DNA of 33,360 bases, taken from positions 1-33,360 of IMG/VR virus record IMGVR_UViG_3300046000_010980; one strand, written 5' to 3'. The position numbers and the translations under genes are program-made. Position 1 is the first letter of the stretch; every line of letters begins with the position of its first letter. The notes under the pieces are model-generated. The model was not told the DNA's origin. It made no database searches and saw only the letters and a program-made list of their open reading frames with translations. This document shows positions 16,139-22,871 of this stretch, piece by piece. Source of the DNA: a virus.

Positions 16139-16966
16139 ATGAAAATAGGAATTATAGGACAGGGATTTGTTGGTAACGCTGTTTATCAAAAATTTAAAGA
16201 TTATTATGATGTTATTACTTATGATTTAGATGGGTCAAAATGTAATTCAACAGAAGAAGAGGTAATATCTAATAGTAATGTAATATTTGTATGTTTACCC
16301 ACACCAATGAAAAAAGATGATGGTGGGTGTTGGACTGGTATAGTTGATGCTGCTTTAAACGTTATAAACACATATAACAAATGTAAAACAGTAGTAGTTA
16401 AGTCAACTATTCCACCTGGTACAACTAAAGAGTGGAATGAAAAATATAAAAATATTAATGTAGTTTTTAATCCTGAGTTTTTAACTGAAGCTAATGCTGT
16501 TAAAGATTATGAAAATCAAAACCGTATTATTTTAGGAGGAGATGAGGATGTTATTTGGGCTTTGGCACCTTTATTTTTAGAAGTATTTCCACAGGCTAGT
16601 ATTATTGCAACTGATTCTACTAAAGCTGAAATGGTTAAATATTTAACTAATAATTTTTTATCTGTCAAGGTGGCATTTGCTAATGAAATGTATGACTTAT
16701 GTTCTACATTAGATATAGAGTATAAAGATGTAATTAAGATGGCTACATATGATGAAAGATTAGGTAAAAGTCATTGGAGTGTACCTGGACCAGATGGTGA
16801 TTTTGGTTTTGGTGGTCATTGTTTTCCAAAAGATTTAGCTGCTATATTAAGTGTAACTAAAAAACACGATACAATTGATAATGTATTAAGAGCAGCTCAA
16901 GCTACTAACCATAGTGTTAGAAGAAATAAAGATTGGGAAAAAATGGAAGGTAGAGCTGTAATATAA
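16139..16966 (+). CDS. UDP-glucose/GDP-mannose dehydrogenase-like, short form
   Basis: This enzyme family oxidises the C6 of a nucleotide sugar to a carboxylate using two NAD+. The N-terminal NAD site is GQGFVG (residues 7-12). The middle has VKSTIPPGTT, NPEFLTEANAVKD and the central-domain helix KAEMVKYLTNNFLSVKVAFANE. The catalytic cysteine lies in FGFGGHCFPKDL (Cys about 228). The protein ends at 275 residues, while usual members have 390-430, so the C-terminal UDP-binding domain is missing. No continuation is seen downstream, where a promoter follows at once. It may be a naturally short phage form or a decayed gene. Confidence 0.87.
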   Translation: MKIGIIGQGFVGNAVYQKFKDYYDVITYDLDGSKCNSTEEEVISNSNVIFVCLPTPMKKDDGGCWTGIVDAALNVINTYNKCKTVVVKSTIPPGTTKEWNEKYKNINVVFNPEFLTEANAVKDYENQNRIILGGDEDVIWALAPLFLEVFPQASIIATDSTKAEMVKYLTNNFLSVKVAFANEMYDLCSTLDIEYKDVIKMATYDERLGKSHWSVPGPDGDFGFGGHCFPKDLAAILSVTKKHDTIDNVLRAAQATNHSVRRNKDWEKMEGRAVI

Positions 16967-16968
16967 AT

Positions 16969-17000
16969 TTGGATTCCCAAATTATTGTTCGTATATTTAC
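16969..17000 (+). promoter_or_regulatory. Bacteroidota-type promoter
   Basis: TTG at 16969-16971, N20, TATATTTAC at 16992-17000, with GTTCG directly before the -7 box. The first gene downstream begins at 17025 with AATAAAGGTTATG. Confidence 0.85.
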
Positions 17001-17024
17001 CCATAATTTGAAATAATAAAGGTT

Positions 17025-17402
17025 ATGTGCAAAGTTACATGGTGTGATAATGAAACCGAGTTTTATAATAAAACTCAACGTTATGTTTATTGTCCTACCC
17101 ATATTCAATACAAAAAGTATGCTGCTAATGCACCTGTACGTCCCTGGTTGATGTATAAGGTGGAAAAAATAGTAGATATTGATTTTGTTTGTGAAATATG
17201 TGGGTTTGAACCACATAAACAATATATAAACGAGACAACTGAAATTTTATCATCATTGATGGATGTTGACCATAAAGACCCTAAAATTAAAGGTACTCTT
17301 GAAGGTGAACAACCATCAAATTATCAGTTATTATGTAAACATTGTCATATATTAAAATCCCATCGTGATGGAGATTATGTGAATAAAAAGTACAAACAAT
17401 AA
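17025..17402 (+). CDS. HNH endonuclease
   Basis: This 125-residue protein has the complete HNH pattern: C56-x2-C59 (CEICGF), DVDHKDP at residues 80-86 with the catalytic histidine, an asparagine in PSNYQLL, and C104-x2-C107-H108 (CKHCH), then LKSHRDGD. The N-terminal part has further cysteines and a histidine (CKVTWC, YCPTH) that may form an additional zinc site. Free-standing HNH genes in T4-like phages are often mobile. This one has its own promoter and leader and no interrupted gene next to it. It could also be a nicking or packaging enzyme. Confidence 0.87.
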   Translation: MCKVTWCDNETEFYNKTQRYVYCPTHIQYKKYAANAPVRPWLMYKVEKIVDIDFVCEICGFEPHKQYINETTEILSSLMDVDHKDPKIKGTLEGEQPSNYQLLCKHCHILKSHRDGDYVNKKYKQ

Positions 17403-17442
17403 TTTAAATATATTTATAGATACACTCTTAAATACAAAACAA

Positions 17443-17784
17443 ATGGAAAAAACATTTAAAATGATTTCTTGCAGCTCTTGTGGAAATGATATGCCCGAGT
17501 TAAGATTAACTCAATATGGTTATGATTTTTGCGTTACCTGTTCTGAAAACGGGAAAGGTGAAGGAAAAAAACATGGTATTCCAGTTTTAATGGGAGAAGG
17601 AGATCATACTTGGGTTGAGACTGTTATCATGAGTGATAAACAATTTCAAATATACCAAGATCAAATTTCATCTGATAATAAGTTAAAAGCTAAAGCATTA
17701 GCTGATCTTACTGATCCAGATATTGAAGATGATAAAAATTTACAAGGTCCACTTACTATTATTAATACTGAAGAAGAAGAATAG
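17443..17784 (+). CDS. TraR/DksA-type zinc-finger protein
   Basis: This 113-residue protein has C10-x2-C13 and C30-x2-C33 around PELRLTQYGYDFC, the spacing of the TraR/DksA zinc finger. The second part, KKHGIPVLMGEGDHTWVETVIM, and the acidic C-terminus ending TEEEE are not typical of DksA, so a direct role at RNA polymerase is uncertain. It lies between two HNH-type genes. A box TATATTTAT at 17409-17417 could provide a weak promoter, but no TTG is at the expected distance. Confidence 0.7.
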   Translation: MEKTFKMISCSSCGNDMPELRLTQYGYDFCVTCSENGKGEGKKHGIPVLMGEGDHTWVETVIMSDKQFQIYQDQISSDNKLKAKALADLTDPDIEDDKNLQGPLTIINTEEEE

Positions 17785-17786
17785 TT

Positions 17787-18407
17787 TTGAGTAATTTAAA
17801 GAAGTTTTTAAGCAAAGAACAAATTGTAGCTGCCCAAGGTAAGACATTATCTAATATGGCAGCTGCAAGATACCTTCATGTTTCTTATCAACATTATAAG
17901 AAGTATGCTAAGATGTATAATTTGTTTGACACTCATTTAAATCAAGCAGGTAAAGGTGTGCCTAAATTTTTAAAGGGTAGTAAAAAAATGCCTGCTATGG
18001 TTGAAATTATTGAAGGTAGAATTGCTGCCTCATCATTTGAACCTAATAAACTTAAATACTCACTTATTGAGCAAGGATATTTATCAGAAGAATGTACTGT
18101 ATGTAAATTTAAAGAAAGACGAGTATTAGATTACAAAATGCCTTTATTACTTCATTTTAAGGATAAAAATAGTAATAATTATAGTCTAGATAATATTCAG
18201 TTATTATGTTATAATCATTATTTTTTAACCGTAGGTGATGTATTTAATACTAATGATGTTAAACAGATTGAAACCCAACAAGAACATTATGGTACAACTG
18301 AAACTATAGAATGGGAAGTTGATGATTATCATTTACAACGTTTAAAAGAATTAGGTTTAGCAGATGAGGATGATGATGGAGTTAATCAATATATCTCTAG
18401 AATATAA
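17787..18407 (+). CDS. HTH plus degenerate HNH-type protein
   Basis: This gene starts at TTG (17787), two bases after the previous stop. In its 206 residues an N-terminal helix-turn-helix-like stretch (TLSNMAAARYLHVSYQHYKKYAKMY, residues 20-44) is followed by an HNH-like module: C103-x2-C106, LLHFKDKN at 121-128, SLDNIQLLCYNHYF with C141-x2-H144. The histidine-metal core is retained, but the second zinc pair is C-x2-H, so activity is uncertain. It may be a sequence-specific homing nuclease or an HTH DNA-binding protein using the zinc fold only. The tail is acidic. Confidence 0.7.
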   Translation: MSNLKKFLSKEQIVAAQGKTLSNMAAARYLHVSYQHYKKYAKMYNLFDTHLNQAGKGVPKFLKGSKKMPAMVEIIEGRIAASSFEPNKLKYSLIEQGYLSEECTVCKFKERRVLDYKMPLLLHFKDKNSNNYSLDNIQLLCYNHYFLTVGDVFNTNDVKQIETQQEHYGTTETIEWEVDDYHLQRLKELGLADEDDDGVNQYISRI

Positions 18408-18562
18408 TGAAAAACAAAAAACATAGTAAAATAGTAAACGATTACGATAAACAAAAAATCAAACATTTAGATAGATTAGCATCAAAAATGTTGGATAATG
18501 ACGAAAAATTTCGTAAATTACAAGATAAGAAAATTAAGGGTAACTTTTTAAAAAATTTTTAA
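18407..18562 (+). CDS. Unknown 51-residue lysine-rich protein
   Basis: This small frame overlaps the previous stop (TAATG) and ends one base before the next gene. The product begins MKNKKHSKIVNDYDKQK and is a highly charged helix with many K and D residues. I know no family. Tight packing between two genes and a proper overlapping start support that it is real. Confidence 0.55.
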   Translation: MKNKKHSKIVNDYDKQKIKHLDRLASKMLDNDEKFRKLQDKKIKGNFLKNF

Positions 18563-18563
18563 T

Positions 18564-18881
18564 ATGGAATTCAAAAATAAAATAGTATATAATACTACTA
18601 AGGAAATGGAAAAATTACTTAATGGAGAAAGTAAATACCTATCTGATTTGATAGTAGATATTGCTCTTCAAAATTTAAAAACACGTAAAAAAGAAATTCC
18701 TGTATTACAAATTATAACTAAAGATACTGATTTTATCTATGATATTATTATTGATAGAGAGGATATGATTGAAACTTTAGAGATAAATCTAGATACAATG
18801 CAAGATTATGAAGATTATGAGCGTTGTTCGTTAATAGTTAATGCTCTAGATTATTTAAAATCTAAAGTTAAAAAGTCATAA
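18564..18881 (+). CDS. Unknown 105-residue protein
   Basis: I do not recognise this protein. It is acidic and alternates helices and strands: KEMEKLLNGESKYLSDLIVDI, then the strand-like IPVLQIITKDTDFIYDIIID, then DTMQDYEDYERCSLIVNALDYL. It starts one base after the preceding small gene and is followed by a 47-base AT-rich gap. Confidence 0.7.
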   Translation: MEFKNKIVYNTTKEMEKLLNGESKYLSDLIVDIALQNLKTRKKEIPVLQIITKDTDFIYDIIIDREDMIETLEINLDTMQDYEDYERCSLIVNALDYLKSKVKKS

Positions 18882-18928
18882 AGTACAAAAATAAGCCAAT
18901 ATTTATAATAAATTAAATTTATAAACAA

Positions 18929-19069
18929 ATGGCTAAAAAAACAAATGACAATAGTTATGCTCCTAAAACAGGAAAAGTAAGTAGACCCGGAGTACACGCT
19001 AAAAGTAAAACTTCTAAATTAAAATCAAGCAAAAATTATAAAAAACTATATGCAGGGCAAGGAAAGTAA
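18929..19069 (+). CDS. Small basic protein, 46 residues
   Basis: The product is rich in K, S and T, with a middle SRPGVHAKSKTSKLKSS and an end YKKLYAGQGK. I recall short phage and bacterial proteins with a similar GVHAKxKxS...SKNYxKxYxGQG pattern, but without known function. The 3' end overlaps the next gene by 20 bases in another frame. Confidence 0.6.
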   Translation: MAKKTNDNSYAPKTGKVSRPGVHAKSKTSKLKSSKNYKKLYAGQGK

Positions 19070-19454
19070 TATAAGTTTAATTAATCTTTTCGAAGAAATT
19101 TTATCTGAGGAAGATAGATGTAAACGTATTGCTGATCGTAAATACGATAAACCCTCAGCATATAAATCAGGTTCCATTGTTAGATGCCGTAAAGGAGATA
19201 TTTGGAAAGATTTAAAAGAAGTAGTTAAAGAAGTACTTCAAGAAAAAGAATCACTCCGTAAATGGTTTAATCGTAGAGGAGCAAAAGGAAAAACTGGGGG
19301 TTGGGTTGATTGTAATGCACCTGATGGAGATGGTGGTTATAAATCTTGTGGTAGAAAAGAAGGTGAAAAAAGGAAAAAATATCCTGCATGTCGTCCAACA
19401 CCTGCTCAATGTAAAACTAAAGGTAAAGGAGAGAAATGGGGAAAAACTAAATAA
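19050..19454 (+). CDS. DUF5872-like basic protein
   Basis: This 134-residue protein has two recognisable parts. Residues about 23-52 read RIADRKYDKPSAYKSGSIVRCRKGDIW. The C-terminal half has SLRKWFNRRGAKGKTGGW, then VDC, SCGRKEGEKRKKYPACRPTPAQC and ends KGKGEKWGKTK, with cysteines that could bind zinc. This resembles DUF5872 proteins, whose role is unknown. The N-terminus (ISLINLFEEILSEED) resembles the start of the acidic protein at 26841, and both may carry a head-targeting peptide. The start overlaps the preceding gene. Confidence 0.7.
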   Translation: MQGKESNISLINLFEEILSEEDRCKRIADRKYDKPSAYKSGSIVRCRKGDIWKDLKEVVKEVLQEKESLRKWFNRRGAKGKTGGWVDCNAPDGDGGYKSCGRKEGEKRKKYPACRPTPAQCKTKGKGEKWGKTK

Positions 19455-19460
19455 TATATT

Positions 19461-19631
19461 ATGAAATCTATAGGGGTCAAAGAAAATAAAATTGTGTTAA
19501 ATACTCTTACATTTTTTAATCATATGACTGATGAAGATTTAATAAAAATAGCTTTAGTCGGAAGATTAAAAGATTTATGTTATGCCTTATCTCTTGACTT
19601 AAATTCAAAAACCCAAACTTATGAAGCCTAA
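19461..19631 (+). CDS. Unknown 56-residue protein
   Basis: This small frame begins 6 bases after the previous stop. The middle contains TFFNHMTDEDLIKIALVGRLKDLCY, probably one amphipathic helix. The stop region overlaps the next ATG by 11 bases. No family is recognised; position and packing are the support. Confidence 0.5.
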   Translation: MKSIGVKENKIVLNTLTFFNHMTDEDLIKIALVGRLKDLCYALSLDLNSKTQTYEA

Positions 19632-19779
19632 ATTACAAGTTATTCAGTTTACCCTTCAAGAACAATGGGAAGCTTCTAGACATTTAGTCCAGAAGAATAA
19701 AAAGAAATATTATCGTAAAGAAAAACACAGAGTCGCTAGGAATAGCGACTTTTCTTTCGTACATTTATGTATTAATTAG
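19621..19779 (+). CDS. Unknown 52-residue basic protein reading through a terminator and promoter
   Basis: The frame starts inside the previous gene and encodes MKPKLQVIQFTLQEQWEAS, then a lysine-rich helix. Its last 20 or so codons run through the terminator hairpin (19731-19750) and the -7 box (19760-19768). Either the C-terminus is encoded by regulatory DNA or the gene has lost an earlier stop. Confidence is limited. Confidence 0.45.
   Translation: MKPKLQVIQFTLQEQWEASRHLVQKNKKKYYRKEKHRVARNSDFSFVHLCIN
19731..19757 (+). terminator. Intrinsic terminator
   Basis: An 8-bp perfect stem, AGTCGCTA (19731-19738) with TAGCGACT (19743-19750), is closed by a GGAA tetraloop and followed by TTTCTTT. 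Confidence 0.85.
19737..19768 (+). promoter_or_regulatory. Promoter fused to the terminator
   Basis: The -7 box TACATTTAT is at 19760-19768 with TTCG before it. The -33 position reads TAG instead of TTG. The first gene downstream (19792) has AATAAAGGTTATG. Confidence 0.65.
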
Positions 19780-19791
19780 AAAATAAAGGTT

Positions 19792-20220
19792 ATGGCACTA
19801 TTACAATTTACTCATTTAAACAAATATAATAATCCTCGAACAAGGGTTGTATATAGTCCAACAACACAACTTAGTATTAATCCTAAAGGATTTGGAAAAT
19901 TTATTAGTGTTAAGGTGTTCAAATATGAACATACTCATCCAATATATCCTCCAACATTATTTGTTTCAAATGGAAAAAAATATATTTTACCTACTTGGCA
20001 AGAGGTAGATATGAAAACTGAAGTTAGTGATATTAATTGGATTAAACCATTAATTAAACAAGTTAAACCTGAAACTGATACTTGGAGATTTAAATCATCA
20101 AGTAGTGATTCAGAATATATTGTTAGAAAAACAGGTAACGTTTACAAATGTAATTGTCCCGGGTTTTGGAGATCAAAAGATAGAGAATGCAAACATATTA
20201 AAGAAGTTAAAAATTATTAA
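19792..20220 (+). CDS. SWIM zinc-finger protein
   Basis: The 142-residue protein ends in a SWIM finger: C120-x-C122 in YKCNCPGF and C133-x-H135 in RECKHIKEV, the CxCx(n)CxH arrangement used for DNA or protein binding. The N-terminal 110 residues are of unknown fold, with VKVFKYEHTHPIYPPTLF and YILPTWQEVD. It is the first gene behind the terminator-promoter at 19731-19768 and has the conserved leader. SWIM domains occur in phage and bacterial recombination proteins, but nothing here fixes the partner. Confidence 0.78.
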   Translation: MALLQFTHLNKYNNPRTRVVYSPTTQLSINPKGFGKFISVKVFKYEHTHPIYPPTLFVSNGKKYILPTWQEVDMKTEVSDINWIKPLIKQVKPETDTWRFKSSSSDSEYIVRKTGNVYKCNCPGFWRSKDRECKHIKEVKNY

Positions 20221-20237
20221 TTTAAAACAAAAAGGTT

Positions 20238-20798
20238 ATGTATTACAAATTTAATGAAGAAACATTGTTACCTGAAAAAGTTAAATTGACTAATAAGTCA
20301 TTAATGGGTTTAGGAGCAGCAGTAGGATTATTATTAATTTTTGGATTTACATCTAATCCAGTTAATGAGATAGAAAATTTATCTCAAGAAGAGAAATTAA
20401 TTGTAATTAGAGAATATAATGAATTCTCAGAGGAAAAACTAATTGAAAAGATTACAGAGTTAAATTTTAGATACCCTCATATCATTTTAGCACAAGCTAA
20501 ATTAGAATCAGGGCATTTCAAATCAACTATCTTTCTAGAGAACAATAACATGTTCGGTATGAAGGAAGCTAAGTTAAGAGCTAATTTAGCAAAAGGAACA
20601 AATAGAGGTCATGCCTATTACGAAACATGGCAAGAATCAGTTATCGATTATGCTTTATACTATTCATCTTACTTAAGAAGTATTAAAACTGAAGGAGAAT
20701 ATTTTGAATACTTAAGACAGAATTATGCTGAGGACCCAACATACGTTCAAAGATTAAAAGAGATTATTAATAAACAAGAATTAAAAAATAAATTCTAA
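20238..20798 (+). CDS. Membrane-anchored glucosaminidase (GH73-like), possible endolysin
   Basis: The product should cut the glycan strands of peptidoglycan. Residues about 21-38 (SLMGLGAAVGLLLIFGF) form an uncleaved signal or membrane anchor, placing the enzyme in the periplasm. The domain from about 78 reads RYPHIILAQAKLESGHFKS, with the likely catalytic Glu90 in LESGHF, then NNNMFGMKEAK and YYETWQESVIDYALYYSSYL, as in beta-N-acetylglucosaminidases of the GH73/Bax group. It is 186 residues and looks complete. An N-terminal anchor is also the layout of signal-arrest endolysins. It could be the lysis enzyme or a wall-remodelling protein; no holin is adjacent. Confidence 0.85.
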   Translation: MYYKFNEETLLPEKVKLTNKSLMGLGAAVGLLLIFGFTSNPVNEIENLSQEEKLIVIREYNEFSEEKLIEKITELNFRYPHIILAQAKLESGHFKSTIFLENNNMFGMKEAKLRANLAKGTNRGHAYYETWQESVIDYALYYSSYLRSIKTEGEYFEYLRQNYAEDPTYVQRLKEIINKQELKNKF

Positions 20799-21154
20799 TG
20801 ATAGGAGGAGCACAACCAAAAGTATTAGTAAAGTTAAATGATAGTAATGAACTATTATTAGATGAAACATTCGAAGCTATCTATGGAAAAGAATCAGAAC
20901 ATAAATATAAATTAGTTCGAGAAAGAGATCAATTAACTAAAACATCCAGAGATGTAAAATGGTTAGAGTTTAATGATGATGGGAAATATAAATCAGACTT
21001 TAAAGACATTGCTGTTGGTAGAAGTTTATTAATGTCTCCATTTGGTCCTTTCTTTACTTGGCAAACTACTTTAGTAACAGAAATTGTTGAACAAAGAGAG
21101 GATTATATTAAATTTAGAACAGAAAACAGTGACTACGAATTATTTACATTATGA
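20798..21154 (+). CDS. Unknown 118-residue protein
   Basis: I do not recognise this protein. It overlaps the glucosaminidase stop (TAATG) and the next start by four bases. Visible segments are KVLVKLNDSNELLLDETFEAIYG, RERDQLTKTSRDVKWLEF and SLLMSPFGPFFTWQTTLVTEI; the hydrophobic aromatic part is too short and polar to call a membrane span. It appears to be beta-rich. Confidence 0.7.
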   Translation: MIGGAQPKVLVKLNDSNELLLDETFEAIYGKESEHKYKLVRERDQLTKTSRDVKWLEFNDDGKYKSDFKDIAVGRSLLMSPFGPFFTWQTTLVTEIVEQREDYIKFRTENSDYELFTL

Positions 21155-21558
21155 AACATAAAATATACTTAGACGATGTAAGAACACCAGTTGATCCAAG
21201 TTGGAAAGTAGTTAGAAACTACGAACAATTTGTAGATCAAGTTACTTACTATGGGTTAGAAAACATTGATGTAATTTCATTAGATCATGATTTAGGACCT
21301 TCGGCAATGGCTGAATGGCACTCAAACGTGTATTACAATTACGAATTAAATTATGATAATATTGAAGAGAAAACTGGAATGGATTGCACTAAATGGTTGG
21401 TTAATCAATGGTTGGATGGATCTCCTGTTGTTGATGTTGTAATACATTCTGCAAATGCCGTTGGTAGTGCTAATATGATGGGTTATATAAATAACTACAG
21501 ACATATCCATAGATTACCTCAAAATTGTGTAAGAGTACAAATTGAACATACAGTATAG
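21151..21558 (+). CDS. Cyclic-phosphate-processing receiver-type domain (cpRec-like)
   Basis: This 135-residue protein has the receiver-like pattern LDDVRTP (residues 7-13), VISLDHDLG (41-49), TGMDCTKWL and VVIHSANAVGSANM (97-109). These match the predicted cyclic-phosphate-processing receiver domain, a phosphoesterase-like relative of response regulators, proposed to act on cyclic phosphates in RNA repair or nucleotide signalling. It stands alone here without an RNA ligase or kinase in view. Function is predicted, not shown; the motif match is good. Confidence 0.78.
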   Translation: MKHKIYLDDVRTPVDPSWKVVRNYEQFVDQVTYYGLENIDVISLDHDLGPSAMAEWHSNVYYNYELNYDNIEEKTGMDCTKWLVNQWLDGSPVVDVVIHSANAVGSANMMGYINNYRHIHRLPQNCVRVQIEHTV

Positions 21559-21563
21559 AAATT

Positions 21564-22181
21564 ATGGAAGATTTTTTTGAAGATTTAAATAACCAACCAA
21601 GACCAAACTTCTTTAGAAGAATATGGTTATGGTGGGAACATGATGGAAAGTATTATCACAAATACTTTAAACAAGGTGTTAAAAACATTATATATTGGTT
21701 TCCAATCATATGGAAAGACCGAAATTGGGATGGTCATTACATCTTTGAAATATTACAACATAAACTAAAAGCTCAAGCTAATTACATTGGTAGAAGAGAT
21801 TTTCATACTCGAGCACAACTTGATGCTAAAAGAATGAGACTTTGTGTTAAGTTAATTAAAAAAGTACAAGAAGAAGATTATACAATGGAGTATATGGATT
21901 ATCATAAAGACAGAGTATGGTTTACACCTTGTGAAGACAGAGAAGGATCTTCCTTATACAACTCAGAAGAGGTATGGGAAAAGTATGATGAATATTTTGC
22001 TAAATATCCCTTAGTATATAAAAGAGTTTTAAAAGGAGAAGGAGTATTTACTTTAAATGGTAGAAATGATTCTGATATGAAAAGAGTAATAGCTCAGAAT
22101 ATTGCTCACCTTAATCACGATCGAGCAAGAAAATTACTATTTAAAATAATGGAAGAAAATATAGAAGGATGGTGGGATTAG
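21564..22181 (+). CDS. Unknown 205-residue aromatic-rich phage protein
   Basis: I know no function. The N-terminal third is unusually rich in tryptophan and tyrosine: RRIWLWWEHDGKYYHKYFKQ, then IIYWFPIIWKDRNWDGHYIF. The middle HKLKAQANYIGRRDFHTRAQLDAKRMR is helical, and the end has HLNHDRARKLLFKIM. From memory, similar hypothetical proteins occur in environmental phages. It has no membrane span of sufficient length. The next promoter overlaps its last codons. Confidence 0.75.
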   Translation: MEDFFEDLNNQPRPNFFRRIWLWWEHDGKYYHKYFKQGVKNIIYWFPIIWKDRNWDGHYIFEILQHKLKAQANYIGRRDFHTRAQLDAKRMRLCVKLIKKVQEEDYTMEYMDYHKDRVWFTPCEDREGSSLYNSEEVWEKYDEYFAKYPLVYKRVLKGEGVFTLNGRNDSDMKRVIAQNIAHLNHDRARKLLFKIMEENIEGWWD

Positions 22182-22204
22182 TAAAATAAAGTTCGTATAT
22201 TAAA
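22173..22204 (+). promoter_or_regulatory. Promoter-like element
   Basis: GTTCG is followed by TATATTAAA (22196-22204), a weakened -7 box; the -33 position reads TGG. It overlaps the end of the upstream gene and leads to 22226. Confidence 0.5.
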
Positions 22205-22225
22205 ACATAAATAAAAATAAAAGTC

Positions 22226-22654
22226 ATGAATGTATCTCAAGCATTAAAGAAAAAAAACAAATTAGCCGTTGAGCTAAAGAAGCAATACGCAATTGCTCAA
22301 AAGTTTAACTCACAAGAAGCTGGTAACCCAAGACGTTACTCAGTACAGGATGCCTTAGATAAGGCAGCTGAAATCACCACGGAGTTAATTGAATTGAAAA
22401 CTAGAATCCACTTGGCAAACGCGCCTGTGTATTCTAAAATATTCCGTATGGCGGAATTAAAAGGAAGAATCAAGGAATTGAAAAAAGTACCTACAGATGA
22501 AGGTAAACATGAGGGTAGATATGGTTCAGCCCCATCAGAAAAAGAAGTAGAAATCAATATCGCTCAATTGGATGGATTTGTGGCGACATTAGAAGCATCA
22601 ATCGAAGAAATTCAAGCAGAATTAGACGTACATAACGCTACGACTACAATATAA
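22226..22654 (+). CDS. Helical DIP1984/DUF6847-like protein
   Basis: This 142-residue protein is nearly all helix: VSQALKKKNKLAVELKKQYAI, RRYSVQDALDKAAEITTELIELK, the conserved TRIHLANAPVYSKIFRMAELK and an end ASIEEIQAELDVHNATT. The two long helices around a short loop and the HxAN and HNAT segments resemble the septicolysin/DIP1984-type family (DUF6847), of unknown function. Base composition is somewhat less AT-rich than its neighbours, which might indicate a later arrival. The region behind it is a candidate structured RNA. Confidence 0.72.
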   Translation: MNVSQALKKKNKLAVELKKQYAIAQKFNSQEAGNPRRYSVQDALDKAAEITTELIELKTRIHLANAPVYSKIFRMAELKGRIKELKKVPTDEGKHEGRYGSAPSEKEVEINIAQLDGFVATLEASIEEIQAELDVHNATTTI

Positions 22655-22656
22655 TT

Positions 22657-22856
22657 TAAGGGTAAGGGAGTGATGATAAGATAATATTCGATGGTTCTTA
22701 CAACTTTACTGAGAGCCAAACAGGGTGATAAGTGATATCGAATATGAAAATCAAGAATCAACAATTCAACACATCAACAATCGCGCACGTTCAATAAATT
22801 CAACATTCTTTGAAACCGGGATCTAGAATATTGTTTTTGATTTACTCCCCCTTATT
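22657..22856 (+). ncRNA. Candidate structured RNA, about 200 bases, multibranched
   Basis: The 217-base gap between 22654 and 22872 has no convincing reading frame, but nested complementary segments. Closing stem: TAAGGGAGT (22663-22671) with ACTCCC..TTA (22844-22854, two-base bulge). Arm A: ATATTCGAT (22684-22692) with ATCGAATAT (22737-22745), nine perfect pairs, stacked on GGTTCTTA (22693-22700) with TGAGAGCC (22710-22717). Arm B: AAATCAA (22748-22754) with TTGATTT (22837-22843) and AACAAT (22760-22765) with ATTGTT (22830-22835). Together this gives a three-way junction. It could be a free RNA or the leader of the metallophosphoesterase gene. No known class was recognised. Confidence 0.5.
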
Positions 22857-22871
22857 TTAAAATAATATATT

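Noticed and set aside
7629-16966. DNA hypermodification pathway from the Nmad1-like gene through the glycosyltransferases
   Set aside because: No thymidylate-synthase-like, base hydroxylase or modified-nucleotide kinase gene is visible, so DNA as the sugar acceptor cannot be supported from this window.
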